DNA from: Mediterraneibacter butyricigenes
GTDB taxonomy: Bacteria; Bacillota; Clostridia; Lachnospirales; Lachnospiraceae
Reading direction: 5' to 3'
Length of the DNA stretch: 64,000 bases
Assembly (NCBI RefSeq): GCF_003574295.1
Contig: NZ_BHGK01000001.1
Coordinates: 806,001-870,000, forward strand
Each line of letters begins with the position of its first letter. Positions within the stretch are counted from its first letter, which is position 1. Below, in pieces: positions 25,796 through 34,668 of this stretch. The notes beneath the pieces are model-generated. The model searched no databases and had not been told where the DNA came from. It was given only the letters and a program-made list of their open reading frames with translations. The position numbers and the translations under genes were made by a program.

Positions 25796-26725
25796 TTCTA
25801 TGAGTTCTTTCTTTATATATTCCATATAATTCTTTAATATATCCAAATCCGTACCGGAATACAACATTCTGGCTCCGACCGCATCTTCTATCTCATTTAA
25901 TACCATTTTCCCCTGATCAAAGAGAAAATCAATTCCCACATAGTCTGTTTTTAATTCTTCCAGAATTTTTTGCACCATATACTGCTCTTCTGCCCCCAGT
26001 TCATAAGGCTCCGCCTGTCCTCCCAGACAGAAATTGCTGCGAAAATCCGTTTCCGATACCCGAAGCATCGCCTGTACAATCCGATTTCCTATAGCATACA
26101 CTCTTACGTCTTTTCCCAGTTCTGATGCAGGTCGCTGGATCATCCATTTTTTCCCGTCCAGCAATCGTTTTACCTTTGATAGTTCTGTCGCATTTTCCAC
26201 CCAGAACACTTCCGTTCCCCCGTGACCACCACAGGATTTTGCCACCAGCGGAAATGTAACACTTCCCTGTAAAACGTCTTTTACGTCTTTTGCTTCTTTC
26301 GTCTTTTCCCCGGTCTTTGCCTCCGTTCCTGACATATCTGACGCATACAAAGATTCTCCGTCTTTCCACTCCAATGTAGGAATTTCCAGAGATTCCGCGA
26401 ACTCCAGCGTCTGCTCTTTGTCATTTGCAATCCGGGTCACGGAAGAAGAATTGAACACTCGAATTCCTTTTTCTTCAAACCACTCTGCCAGACAAGTATC
26501 CCGACTCCGGTTGATCACATACCCCGGAAGTTCACGAACTTTGCAGTCCGCATTTTCCTCTGACGCTTCCCAACTATCGTTCTTCCACGCTTTCCACCAC
26601 TGCCAGGTTTTTACCTCCAAAGGGATCTCCAGACGTTCCGCATTTTCACACATGACCCGAATGGAAAATTGATTCCGCACGATTTCCTCTTCCTGATAAA
26701 TCAGCCATCCATGCTTCTTTCTCAT
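25793..26725 (-). CDS. ATP-grasp ligase, RimK-like (paralogue A)
   Basis: Cytoplasmic 310-residue protein of the RimK/ATP-grasp fold, which usually joins a carboxylate to an amine through an acyl phosphate. Visible are the ATP-binding Lys in FPLVAKSCGGHGG, the grasp segment KWMIQRPASE, DVRVYAIGNRI, and the metal-binding end VGIDFLFDQGKMVLNEIEDA. Residues 110-150 form a charged low-complexity insert rich in Lys, Glu and Asp. I start at MRKKHGW, since GAGGGG lies 7 bases before that ATG. The neighbouring paralogue B is 58 bp upstream. The substrate is unknown; peptide tailing, amino-acid ligation and peptide maturation are possibilities. Confidence 0.75.
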   Translation of the reverse strand: MRKKHGWLIYQEEEIVRNQFSIRVMCENAERLEIPLEVKTWQWWKAWKNDSWEASEENADCKVRELPGYVINRSRDTCLAEWFEEKGIRVFNSSSVTRIANDKEQTLEFAESLEIPTLEWKDGESLYASDMSGTEAKTGEKTKEAKDVKDVLQGSVTFPLVAKSCGGHGGTEVFWVENATELSKVKRLLDGKKWMIQRPASELGKDVRVYAIGNRIVQAMLRVSETDFRSNFCLGGQAEPYELGAEEQYMVQKILEELKTDYVGIDFLFDQGKMVLNEIEDAVGARMLYSGTDLDILKNYMEYIKKELIE

Positions 26726-26783
26726 TTCTCGTCCCCTCACTCTATATCACAGTTCTTTTCTGCTTCGATTCCAGCAGAGTCTG

Positions 26784-27659
26784 TTACAGTTGCTCCAAAA
26801 TGTAAGAAATAATTGCATCTGCCACATTGATGCCGGTACAGTCATAAATATTTTTAAAATGAGCATTGGAATTCACTTCACAGAGGATCGGCTCTTCCTC
26901 TTCTCCAAACAAAATGTCTACTCCCGCGAAATCCAAACCCAGAGTCCACATGACTTTTCTTGCCAGTTCTACCTGGGCTTCCTTCGGTTCATAAGGTTTC
27001 ATGCTTCCTCCATTGGTGATATTGGCACGGAAATCTGTGTCATTATACCGATACATGGCAGCCACCGGATTTTCTCCCACCATATTGATGCGGATGTCAT
27101 GTCCTTTCGATGCTTCGATATATTCCTGAAGCAAAAACGGTCGATTCTTCAGCTCCGGCAATAACGTTCTCAGTTCCTGTTCACTTTGCACCAGGTGCAC
27201 CTGCGCCCCAAAGGAACCAAAACTTTCTTTTAACACCAACGGATAACCCAGATCTTCCCCCGCATGTTCAAAATATGCCGTCTGGTCATAATATCCGTCT
27301 TTTGCAAATGTCATCGGTGCGATCCAGGTCTTCGGCATAGAAATTCCTGCATTTTTCAGACAAATATACGTCCGGGATTTATCATCACAGACAGCAATAC
27401 TCTGTGCGGAATTGAACAGACGAAATCCTTCTTCTTCCATCAGTCTTGCCAGCCGCACATCTTTGTCCCAGAAGATCACAAAATCCGGTCGCTCCATTTC
27501 CCGGATCTTTCCGCTGCAAACAGCTTCCATCATCTCATTATTTCCAAAGCGCCTTATCTGACAGCCTTTCCGCGCTCCGGCTTCTTCGATCCAACGATAG
27601 ATTTCCAGAAATTTCGGATTTGTAATATATCCGTTTACAATCAGCCATCCCTGTTTCAT
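26784..27659 (-). CDS. ATP-grasp ligase, RimK-like (paralogue B)
   Basis: A 291-residue ATP-grasp protein with intact-looking active site. It shows the nucleotide-binding Lys in PLVLKESFGSFGAQVHLV, the grasp strand FLLQEYIEASKGHDIRI, the DTDFRANITNGGS loop shared with paralogue A, and the metal ligands in FAGVDILFGEEEEPILCEVNSNAHF. The N-terminal half (1-95) is the pre-ATP-grasp domain. It resembles LysX/RimK-type amino-acid ligases more than biotin-type enzymes. It is the first gene of the pair. No carrier protein or precursor peptide is recognisable next to it. Confidence 0.8.
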   Translation of the reverse strand: MKQGWLIVNGYITNPKFLEIYRWIEEAGARKGCQIRRFGNNEMMEAVCSGKIREMERPDFVIFWDKDVRLARLMEEEGFRLFNSAQSIAVCDDKSRTYICLKNAGISMPKTWIAPMTFAKDGYYDQTAYFEHAGEDLGYPLVLKESFGSFGAQVHLVQSEQELRTLLPELKNRPFLLQEYIEASKGHDIRINMVGENPVAAMYRYNDTDFRANITNGGSMKPYEPKEAQVELARKVMWTLGLDFAGVDILFGEEEEPILCEVNSNAHFKNIYDCTGINVADAIISYILEQL

Positions 27660-27798
27660 TTTCCCATGTCCTTTCCCTGCTACTTCAAAGTTTTCAAGTT
27701 TTTCTTTGCACCGCTTCTCTTTTTGCCGGTTTTTTCACCGCTTTTCTTTTCGCCTGACTTTCTGCCCGATTCTCAGTCGTACTTCTCTCGCCAGGCTT

Positions 27799-28284
27799 TT
27801 ACTCTGCTTCCTCGCTGTTCCAACCTTTGCACACGTCGATCCAGGCTTTTGACTCTGCACAAATCTCCAACTCCGTAATATTCAAACGAACCGCACTGTT
27901 CGCACTTCCTGCTGCCGGATAAACGATTTCAAACCGTTTCAGCGACTCATCCAGATAAACTTCCACCTTCGGCCTGATGGCAAACGGGCAGACTCCGCCC
28001 GGCGCATGCCCGATGATCTCCTCTACCTCTGCTCCCGGTATCATCTTTGCTTTCACACCAAAATAACTCTTATATTTCTTATTATCTACTTTCGCATCTC
28101 CGGCTGCCACGATCAGAATCGGTGTGTCCTTCACCAGAAAGGATAAGGTTTTTGCAATCTGCTTTTCCTCACATCCCAATGCTTCTGCTGCCTCTGCAAC
28201 GGTGGCACTGGAATGATCCAGTTCCATCACTCTGTCTTCATATCCCTTTTCAGCCAGATATTTTTTTGCTTCTTCTATTGCCAT
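27799..28284 (-). CDS. YbaK/EbsC-family aminoacyl-tRNA deacylase
   Basis: A 161-residue member of the YbaK/ProX/prolyl-tRNA-synthetase editing-domain family, which hydrolyses mischarged tRNAs such as Cys-tRNAPro. Family features are IAKTLSFLV, the AAGDAKVDNKKYKS segment with conserved Lys, GHAPGGVCPFAI (the glycine-rich catalytic loop) and VYLDESLKRFEIVYPAAGSANSAVRL at the end. It is located 139 bp upstream of the ATP-grasp pair on the same strand, so it may share their transcript. Which aminoacyl-tRNA it edits is not evident. Confidence 0.9.
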   Translation of the reverse strand: MAIEEAKKYLAEKGYEDRVMELDHSSATVAEAAEALGCEEKQIAKTLSFLVKDTPILIVAAGDAKVDNKKYKSYFGVKAKMIPGAEVEEIIGHAPGGVCPFAIRPKVEVYLDESLKRFEIVYPAAGSANSAVRLNITELEICAESKAWIDVCKGWNSEEAE

Positions 28285-28521
28285 GATGTTTCCTCCTGTT
28301 TCTTTTCTGATACCATTTTCTGCTGATGAAGCTCTATGTCACCTTACCGTTTTACCGGTTCCCGTTTCTCACCTGTCAATGTTCTTTTGTTTCACGTAAT
28401 ATCTCTTTATCGGCTCCTGTCCCTTCGTTCATTGATGTTCCTATATTCTACAGAATATCACTTTCCCGACCACAACTAATAAGGGCATGTTTCCGGAACA
28501 TAAAAATCGTGCCTGACACAT

Positions 28522-28553
28522 AAAAAAAGGGAACGCAGTTTCCATGCGTTCCC
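28522..28553 (-). terminator. Intrinsic terminator after the FGGY kinase
   Basis: On the minus strand the 9-bp perfect stem GGGAACGCA with TGCGTTCCC is followed by seven U, 30 bp after the kinase stop codon. The rest of the 298-bp gap (28285-28521) holds nothing I recognise. Confidence 0.85.
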
Positions 28554-28582
28554 CTGCACTTTCCTACTATATAGCAATTTCT

Positions 28583-30187
28583 TTAGGAAAGCAAATCTTT
28601 CACGGCTGCTTTTTCCATGGAGATTCCATTTTTAAAGCGCTCAATAAATACTTCAAATCCTTCTACGTCTGCCGGATCCGGATCCATGCTGGTTCCTTCA
28701 TCTCCGTGGAAGACTTTTTCTGCCAGATAATGATCCAGTGTCTCATCTGCCTCTTTGTTGATCATATAGGATGCAAGCAGAGCCATTCCCCATGGTCCGC
28801 CTTCTCCGGCCGTCTCCATAACAGAGATCGGAGTGTTCATTGCGGCTGCCATAAATCTCTGACCTACTCCTTTTGTCTTAAAGAGTCCGCCGTGTCCCAA
28901 CAGCTTGTCGATCTCTACATGCTCTTTCTTGGTCAGGATATCCATTCCCACTTTCAGAGCTCCCATGGAAGTATACAGATGGGTTCTCATAAAGTTGGCC
29001 AGGTTAAATTTGCTGTCCGGTTTCCGAACAAACAGCGGGCGTCCTTCTTCCATGCCCATGATAAATTCTCCGGAGAAAAATCCGTAAGACAGCAGGCCTC
29101 CGCAGTCCGGATCTCCTTCCAGTGCCTTCCGGTAAAGGGTTCCGTACAGGTCGTTCATATCCACTTTCATTCCGAAGGACTCGGAAAATTCTTTAAAAAT
29201 GTTGACCCATGCATTCAGATCAGACGTACAGTTATTGGCATGTACCATTGCCACCAGATCTCCGGACGGAGTCGTTACCATATCAATCTCCGGATAGAAA
29301 TTCTCCAACGGTTTCTCCAGCACCGTCATTCCGAAAATGGATGTTCCCGCTGATACATTTCCGGTTCTTCTTGCCACACTGTTGGTTGCTACCATACCGG
29401 TTCCTGCATCGCCTTCCGGCGGACAGATCGGAATTCCTGCTTTTAACTTGCCGGATACATCCAGAAGGGCTGCTCCTTCTTCTGTCAGAACGCCTGCCGG
29501 TGCTCCTGCCGGAAGTGCCTTCGGAAGGATCTCTTCTAATTTCCACGGAAAATGTTTTTCCTCGATCAGAGCATCAAACTGAGCGATCATCTTTGCATCA
29601 TAATCTTTGGTTGCCATGTCGATCGGGAACATACCGGATGCATCTCCGATTCCCAGTACCTTTTCTCCGGTCATCTTCCAGTGGATGTAACCTGCCAGTG
29701 TCGTAAAGAATGTAATCTCTTTTACATGCGGCTCTTCATTTAAGATTGCCTGATACAGATGTGCAATACTCCAACGCTCCGGAATATTGTACTGGAACAG
29801 CTCGATCAGCTCTTTGGCTGCCTGTCCGGTCATACTGTTTCTCCAGGTTCTGAACGGAACCAGAAGATCTCCCGCTTCGTTAAATGCCATGTATCCGTGC
29901 ATCATCGCACTGAAACCGATGGCTCCGACTTCTGTCAGCTCTACGTCATATTTTTCTTTTACATCTTTTACCAGATTGGAATAGCTGTCCTGTAATCCAC
30001 TCCAGATATCCTCCAGAGAATAGGTCCAGATTCCATCCTCCAGACGGTTCTCCCATTCATGATCACCGGATGCGATCGGAATATGATTCTCATCCACCAG
30101 TACTGCCTTGATTCTGGTAGAACCAAATTCAATACCAAGCGCTGTCTTTTTGTTTAAAATGCTGTTCTTTGCAGCTTCTGTTGCCAT
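28583..30187 (-). CDS. FGGY-family carbohydrate kinase (pentulose kinase-like)
   Basis: Sugar kinase of the FGGY family, which phosphorylates open-chain sugars such as ribulose, xylulose or glycerol. The N-terminal phosphate loop is [16 protein letters not shown] (18-33). The sugar-binding region contains [11 protein letters not shown], the catalytic region lies around [15 protein letters not shown], and the C-terminal ATP site is HGGLFKT with [14 protein letters not shown]. The length of 534 residues and the motif spacing resemble the AraB/ribulokinase branch more than glycerol kinase. No sugar transporter or isomerase lies nearby, so the substrate stays open. It is a single-gene unit with its own terminator. 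Confidence 0.85.
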   Translation of the reverse strand: MATEAAKNSILNKKTALGIEFGSTRIKAVLVDENHIPIASGDHEWENRLEDGIWTYSLEDIWSGLQDSYSNLVKDVKEKYDVELTEVGAIGFSAMMHGYMAFNEAGDLLVPFRTWRNSMTGQAAKELIELFQYNIPERWSIAHLYQAILNEEPHVKEITFFTTLAGYIHWKMTGEKVLGIGDASGMFPIDMATKDYDAKMIAQFDALIEEKHFPWKLEEILPKALPAGAPAGVLTEEGAALLDVSGKLKAGIPICPPEGDAGTGMVATNSVARRTGNVSAGTSIFGMTVLEKPLENFYPEIDMVTTPSGDLVAMVHANNCTSDLNAWVNIFKEFSESFGMKVDMNDLYGTLYRKALEGDPDCGGLLSYGFFSGEFIMGMEEGRPLFVRKPDSKFNLANFMRTHLYTSMGALKVGMDILTKKEHVEIDKLLGHGGLFKTKGVGQRFMAAAMNTPISVMETAGEGGPWGMALLASYMINKEADETLDHYLAEKVFHGDEGTSMDPDPADVEGFEVFIERFKNGISMEKAAVKDLLS

Positions 30188-30372
30188 ATCTGCACCTCCA
30201 CTTTCCCATACAAGTCCATTGTCATCACTTCCATGTCTACCGAACCTCTTTTACGTTCCGGCCACATGTGTTCTCGTACATTATACACGATAGAAAAACA
30301 TTTTTCCACAGATTTTTTCAGCTATTTAACCAAGTTTTAAATTTTTACAAATCAGATCCTTCTACCTGTGTG

Positions 30373-30674
30373 CTACTTCTCCATCCGGTCATCTGCTTCC
30401 AGTGCTGCCATAAACAATTCATAGAAATCATCCTCCCCGAAAGCATCGGGGAATTCTCTCCGCCGCCATTGGTACTGCGCTTCATGGCCGCATGAAATTC
30501 TTCTCCTGCACAGATCAGATCCATTTCATATACTTCATAACCGGCTTCCCTGCAAGTCCTGCAAAACGCTCCATACGGGTCTTTGGAATTTCTGGTTTCC
30601 AAAAGTGTCTTGCGAAATTCTTTGTCGTGTATCGCTTTTCGTTCCAGTTCATCTAAGATTGCCACTAGTTCCAT
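30373..30674 (-). pseudogene. Small Nif11-like protein gene with a probable 1-nt frameshift
   Basis: The gene starts at 30674 (MELVAILDELERKA), 5 bp after nth, and reads about 80 residues with an N-terminal helix resembling Nif11-type leader domains (FRKTLLETRNSKDPYGAF, then EAGYEVYEMDL) and then RSTNGGGENSPML. After that the frame continues to a stop at 30345 with an unlikely Trp/Met-rich tail. One frame over, the same DNA encodes the acidic peptide GEDDFYELFMAALEADDRM and stops at 30373-30375, a far better ending. A single missing base in the TCGGGG run near 30438-30443 explains this. It may be a mutation, a sequencing error or a slippery site. Function is unknown. Confidence 0.55.
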
Positions 30675-30678
30675 TTTC

Positions 30679-31314
30679 TCACACTCCTTTTTTCTTGCAA
30701 ATGTCTTCCAGACAACATTTCTCACAATAAGGCTTTGTCCTTGCGGTACAGACATCTCGACCGTGATATACCAGACGATGGCAGAAATCACTGCCCTCTT
30801 CCGGCGGCACGATTTTCCACAATGCCATCTCTACTTTCTTCGGATCTTTCAGATCATCCACCAACCCGATTCGGTTGGACAGGCGGATGCAATGGGTATC
30901 TGTTACGATAGCCGGTTTTCCAAACACATCTCCCATGATCAGGTTGGCGCTTTTTCGTCCAACCCCTGGCAGTTTCAACAATGCATCGAAATCATCCGGA
31001 ACTTTTCCATCATATTCATCCCGAATCATTTTCATACAGGCGCTGATATCCCTGGCTTTGCTTTTTCCAAGTCCGCAGGGTCTGACAATCTCCTCAATCT
31101 CCGAAACGTCTGCATCTGCCAGTGCATTTACATCCGGAAACTTCTTATATAAATCTTCCACCACTACATTCACTCTGGCATCGGTACACTGTGCCGCCAG
31201 CCGGACACTGACCAGAAGTTTCCACGCCTGATCATAATCCAGCGTACATCCTGCATCGGGATATTCTTTTTTCAATCGTTCGATCACTTCTTTTGCGAGC
31301 TGTTTTTTCGTCAT
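30679..31314 (-). CDS. nth: Endonuclease III
   Basis: DNA glycosylase/AP lyase that removes oxidised pyrimidines in base-excision repair. The 211 residues include the helix-hairpin-helix LPGVGRKSANLIM with the catalytic Lys, the catalytic Asp in VTDTHCIRLSNR, and the C-terminal [4Fe-4S] cluster ligands in the CTARTKPYCEKCCLEDIC segment. Several in-frame ATGs exist; I use MTKKQLA at 31314 because GAGGA precedes it at suitable distance. The frameshifted small gene follows 4 bp downstream of its stop. Confidence 0.95.
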   Translation of the reverse strand: MTKKQLAKEVIERLKKEYPDAGCTLDYDQAWKLLVSVRLAAQCTDARVNVVVEDLYKKFPDVNALADADVSEIEEIVRPCGLGKSKARDISACMKMIRDEYDGKVPDDFDALLKLPGVGRKSANLIMGDVFGKPAIVTDTHCIRLSNRIGLVDDLKDPKKVEMALWKIVPPEEGSDFCHRLVYHGRDVCTARTKPYCEKCCLEDICKKKGV

Positions 31315-31508
31315 ATTATGTATCCTCTTTTCTTCCGTGAAATCTATTTCTTCCATATCCGCATAAATTTTTTATCTTCCATATTTCTTCTATTATCATA
31401 AGATGTCGCCGGACTGTCAAGAACTCCCTCTCCTTTTTCCGCTCTTTTTCGCGCCCTTCCCCTACATTTTTCTAAAAAATTTTCTACATTTTGACCGTTC
31501 TCTTTTTA

Positions 31509-31538
31509 TTGACGTTAAAGCACATCCGGGATTATACT
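31509..31538 (+). promoter_or_regulatory. Promoter of the surface-protein gene
   Basis: -35 TTGACG (31509-31514) and -10 TATACT (31533-31538) with an 18-base spacer. The resulting leader is about 135 bases long and shows no clear structured RNA. The rest of the 365-bp gap (31315-31508) is pyrimidine-rich with no other feature. Confidence 0.6.
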
Positions 31539-31679
31539 TAAAATACAAATGTTACTCGAGATTTTGACTTGTTTTTACCTGTTTTAATTACATATCATCC
31601 TCCTGTCGTCAGGCCACTCCCCGAATCTGACGCTGGGCATAATCTCTTAACCTTACTCTCTCAATTGGAGGAAATACCT

Positions 31680-33587
31680 ATGAAGAAGCACCCAAAACAC
31701 TTATTTGGTCTCTTCGTTTCCTTTTGCCTGGCAGCCTGCTTTCTCCCAATGCATGTGTCTGCCGCGCCCAACCAGACGACTCCCATCGTCATTGATGTCG
31801 GCGGCGCAAATGTAGATGAAGATGCCTACGCAATTACCGATACCGGTATCAACCTGAAGCAGCGGGACGTTGTCTACAAGCTCACCGGAACAACCGATAA
31901 AAAGCTTAATTTCTGGGGAAGCAACAACTCCGCTGATATCAATCAGGCCTATTATCTCACTTTAGACAATGTCAACGCAAATGGTGGAATCCAGATTCAG
32001 AACAGTCCGGTCAAGATGGTTATCACCGTTCCGGAAAATACCGTGAACAATCTTGGACTGGTTGTCGCCAATGATCTGACGATCCAGGGCTCCGGTACTC
32101 TGAACACCACCGATTTAAGTGTCGGTCAGCAGAACACCCTGTATATGCCAAGTGCACTGACTGTTACTGACACCACGATCAATGTCACTTTAAGTTCCAA
32201 ACGGTATTCTCAGATGAACGGTACCTGTGTACTCGGCGGAAATGCAACCATAACCTACAGAGGCGGCGGTACATACGCCCCGTTACATCTCGGAGAGGAA
32301 TCCCGTCACACCCATTCACTCCTGCTGAAAGATCAGGCGAAGCTTTACTGTCTTCAGGATGATCCTGATACCCCTGCTGCCAGTTCAGTAAGCGGGCTGG
32401 AAGCATTCCAGAGTGCCACCATCACTCTGACCGGTTCCAGCTATCTGGAGGCAGAAGGAAAAGATTCCACCGGAAAATATTTCGGAATGGGTGTTTGTTC
32501 CGGCAATCCGATTTACGTCCAGGACAATGCCACACTCAAAACGACTGGTTATGACATTGCGCTCTGGGCCGGATCGTTAAATGTAACCGGAGGTACAGTC
32601 ATCGCCAACAGCCATTACGGCAATGGAATCTGCGCAGACGATATCTCCATCTCCGACGCGACAGTAGAAGCATCCGGATACTATCCGGCTCTTTATGGCG
32701 CTAACAGTCTTACAATCTCTGACAGCAAGATCAAGGCAACTTCCAGCTCTGATGTTGCCATTTTCAGCCCCGGTGATGTAACCATCTCCCAGAGTGTTCT
32801 TCAGACAACTTCTGCAGACGACTATGACGGTATTCTGTCCAGGAAAACGCTGTCTATCCGAAACTCCTGGTTTGAGACAACTGACAGCAACTCCTATGAC
32901 GGTGCCCTTACAGACTCTATTTTATTCAACGGAACAAAAGGTAAAGTCATCGGTTCTGCAACCCTTCCATTCGATTTCACTCTGTCTGACGATATGACAT
33001 TGGATATCCCGGAAGGAGCCTCTTTCACCGTTCCGGAAGGAATCACCTTCACGAACAACGGTACCGTTCAGGTCGAAGGATCTGTTGCCAATCAGGGAAC
33101 GCTCATCTGCAACATCCACACCGGCGGAACTGCAACCTGTGCGAAAAAAGCTGTATGCGAACTCTGCGCAGCGGAATACGGAGAACTTGCGCCGGATAAT
33201 CACACAGATCTGCAGCATGTGGAAGCCAAAGCTGCCACTACCACTTCTGAGGGTAATGTAGAATACTGGTACTGCAAAGATTGTGGAAAATATTATTCAG
33301 ATAAAGAAGCCACCAAAGAAATGAAACAGGCCGATACCGTCATTGCCAAACTTGCCGATAAAAATGACAAGAACGACAAGACAGATAAAAATGATAAGAA
33401 TAACAAGACGGACAAGAATAATAACGCTGACAAAGATACGAAAACCGCCAAAAACTCTGCGAAGAAGACCAACTCCAAAACCGCACCGAAATCCGGTGAC
33501 AGCAGTTCTCTGCTTTTCTGGAGTTTCCTGCTTCTCCTTGGCGGATGCGGAAGTTTCGTAACCTGGCAGAAACGTAAAATGCACTAA
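31680..33587 (+). CDS. Secreted, probably wall-anchored surface protein with beta-helix-like repeats
   Basis: A 635-residue exported protein. It has an N-terminal signal peptide (about 1-28, cleavage after VSA), then a long Thr/Ser/Asn-rich region (30-460) with many short turns and beta strands such as LTIQGSGTLNTTDLSV and ATITLTGSSYLEAEG, as in right-handed beta-helix proteins. A Cys-paired module follows (CAKKAVCELCA ... YWYCKDCGKYYSDKEA), then a Lys/Asp/Asn low-complexity wall-spanning linker, and finally a sorting-like tail APKSGD, a hydrophobic segment (SSLLFWSFLLLLGGCGS) and KRK. I start at MKKHPKH because TTGGAGG lies 8 bases before it. Function unknown; adhesion or carbohydrate binding is plausible. 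Confidence 0.8.
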   Translation: MKKHPKHLFGLFVSFCLAACFLPMHVSAAPNQTTPIVIDVGGANVDEDAYAITDTGINLKQRDVVYKLTGTTDKKLNFWGSNNSADINQAYYLTLDNVNANGGIQIQNSPVKMVITVPENTVNNLGLVVANDLTIQGSGTLNTTDLSVGQQNTLYMPSALTVTDTTINVTLSSKRYSQMNGTCVLGGNATITYRGGGTYAPLHLGEESRHTHSLLLKDQAKLYCLQDDPDTPAASSVSGLEAFQSATITLTGSSYLEAEGKDSTGKYFGMGVCSGNPIYVQDNATLKTTGYDIALWAGSLNVTGGTVIANSHYGNGICADDISISDATVEASGYYPALYGANSLTISDSKIKATSSSDVAIFSPGDVTISQSVLQTTSADDYDGILSRKTLSIRNSWFETTDSNSYDGALTDSILFNGTKGKVIGSATLPFDFTLSDDMTLDIPEGASFTVPEGITFTNNGTVQVEGSVANQGTLICNIHTGGTATCAKKAVCELCAAEYGELAPDNHTDLQHVEAKAATTTSEGNVEYWYCKDCGKYYSDKEATKEMKQADTVIAKLADKNDKNDKTDKNDKNNKTDKNNNADKDTKTAKNSAKKTNSKTAPKSGDSSSLLFWSFLLLLGGCGSFVTWQKRKMH

Positions 33588-33593
33588 AGTATT

Positions 33594-33663
33594 AAAAAAG
33601 CTGACACTTACATGAAAGGATATCTGAAATCCAGGTATCTGCTCATGTAAGTGTCAGCTTTTT
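33594..33663. terminator. Bidirectional terminator between convergent genes
   Basis: A perfect stem of about 20 bp (AAAAAGCTGACACTTACATGA with its complement) encloses a 27-base loop with a smaller internal hairpin. A/T runs on both sides let it serve the surface-protein gene and the opposite gene at 33678. Confidence 0.85.
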
Positions 33664-33677
33664 ATTTACGTATTGTG

Positions 33678-34109
33678 TTATAAGAATTTTTTCAGTTCTT
33701 TCATAAACATTTCTTCTGTTTCCACCAGCTTCTTTGCCAGGGATTTTGACTCCTGAGACGCCTGCGGATACTGATTCAGATACTCACTGACCGACTGGAT
33801 TCCCATATTACAGCCGTCCATCATAATCTTCGCAATCTGATGACTGTTATCCTTCATCAGCAGTTTCATTTCCGTTGTAATCCACGCAAAAGCACTGGCC
33901 AGTTTGTCCGGCCCCTGCTCTTCTTTCTGGAATTTTTGCAGTTGTTCCGTGATCTCTTCCTTTAATTTCTCATGTTTTTTCTGATATTGATCCAGAAGCT
34001 TTTTCAATGCTTCCTTTTCTGCATATTTTTCCACCTGTGCAATGCTGTCCGTTGCCATTTTGCAACCGGCATCACATTCTTTCAGCAGTTTGATGGTATC
34101 TTCACTCAT
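33678..34109 (-). CDS. Uncharacterised helical protein, ferritin-like layout
   Basis: A 143-residue, almost entirely helical, charged cytoplasmic protein: no signal, no membrane segment. The sequence suggests four long amphipathic helices (about 2-28, 31-65, 70-95 and 100-140), with MKMATDSIAQVEKY-type and DGCNMGIQSVSEYLNQY segments and two Cys in KECDAGCKM. The arrangement recalls small ferritin-like or DUF2383-type bundles, but I see no clear diiron ligands. GTG and ATG codons are adjacent at the start; I chose the ATG. No function can be assigned. Confidence 0.7.
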   Translation of the reverse strand: MSEDTIKLLKECDAGCKMATDSIAQVEKYAEKEALKKLLDQYQKKHEKLKEEITEQLQKFQKEEQGPDKLASAFAWITTEMKLLMKDNSHQIAKIMMDGCNMGIQSVSEYLNQYPQASQESKSLAKKLVETEEMFMKELKKFL

Positions 34110-34208
34110 CACCGATCCCCACTTTCTACTATTTTCTCCAATCTGATACGATCCAGTATTTCCCGTGGGGAGAAAATTATACCTTTTATTTATAATTTTT
34201 AATATGCC

Positions 34209-34433
34209 CTACCTGTTTTGTTTCAGGGCCCGGATCAGATCCACATCTGACTGTTTGACTCTGATATTTGCAGTTCTCTCTTTTCCCTGCGGAGTCTTCA
34301 CCGTCACTTCGATGATGGTATCTGCTGTGATTCCATCCTGTTCTACTGCCCGGATAAAAGGCAGCAGTTTCGGGTGATTTTCATTTACGGTTTTCCATGC
34401 TGCCTGTACTTTCATCATATTTTTCAGATTCAT
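34209..34433 (-). CDS. Small uncharacterised protein
   Basis: A 74-residue protein starting MNLKNMMKVQ, with perfect RBS AAGGAGG 9 bases before the ATG. The first third is helical and contains QAAWKTVNENHPKLLPFI. The rest is a beta-rich segment (ADTIIEVTVKTPQGKERTAN) ending in SDVDLIRALKQ. No signal peptide, membrane segment or Cys. Codon use resembles the neighbours and the RBS argues that it is real. I do not recognise the family. It lies 99 bp upstream of the helical protein on the same strand, so the two may be cotranscribed. Confidence 0.65.
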   Translation of the reverse strand: MNLKNMMKVQAAWKTVNENHPKLLPFIRAVEQDGITADTIIEVTVKTPQGKERTANIRVKQSDVDLIRALKQNR

Positions 34434-34594
34434 TGTTTCCATCCTCCTTAAATCCATCTTGCATTTTATCATCTCAACTTTACTTTGTCATTATTCTCTT
34501 CCGACATTTCTTATATTTTTCTTTCCCCATCTTTTTTCCATGTCTTCCATTTACCACTTACCGCCTTCTTCTCTTTTCATCTTTCATTCTCCTC

Positions 34595-34655
34595 TTGACA
34601 TATATCGATAATCTACATATAATAGTACCATCAATATATATAGATCATCGATATA
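34595..34655 (+). promoter_or_regulatory. padR promoter with two PadR-like operator dyads
   Basis: A perfect consensus promoter: -35 TTGACA (34595-34600), 17-base spacer, -10 TATAAT (34618-34623). Two related 19-bp dyads, TATATCGATAATCTACATA (34601-34619) and TATATAGATCATCGATATA (34637-34655), are 36 bp apart. The first fills the promoter spacer, and the second spans the likely start and adjoins the RBS. This is the layout expected for autorepression by the PadR protein encoded next. Confidence 0.8.
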
Positions 34656-34668
34656 AGGAGGTTTTATT

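Noticed and set aside
33343-33478. Repeated Lys/Asp/Asn codons near 33.4 kb as a CRISPR-like array
   Set aside because: Low-complexity coding sequence of the wall linker; units are irregular and there are no spacers.
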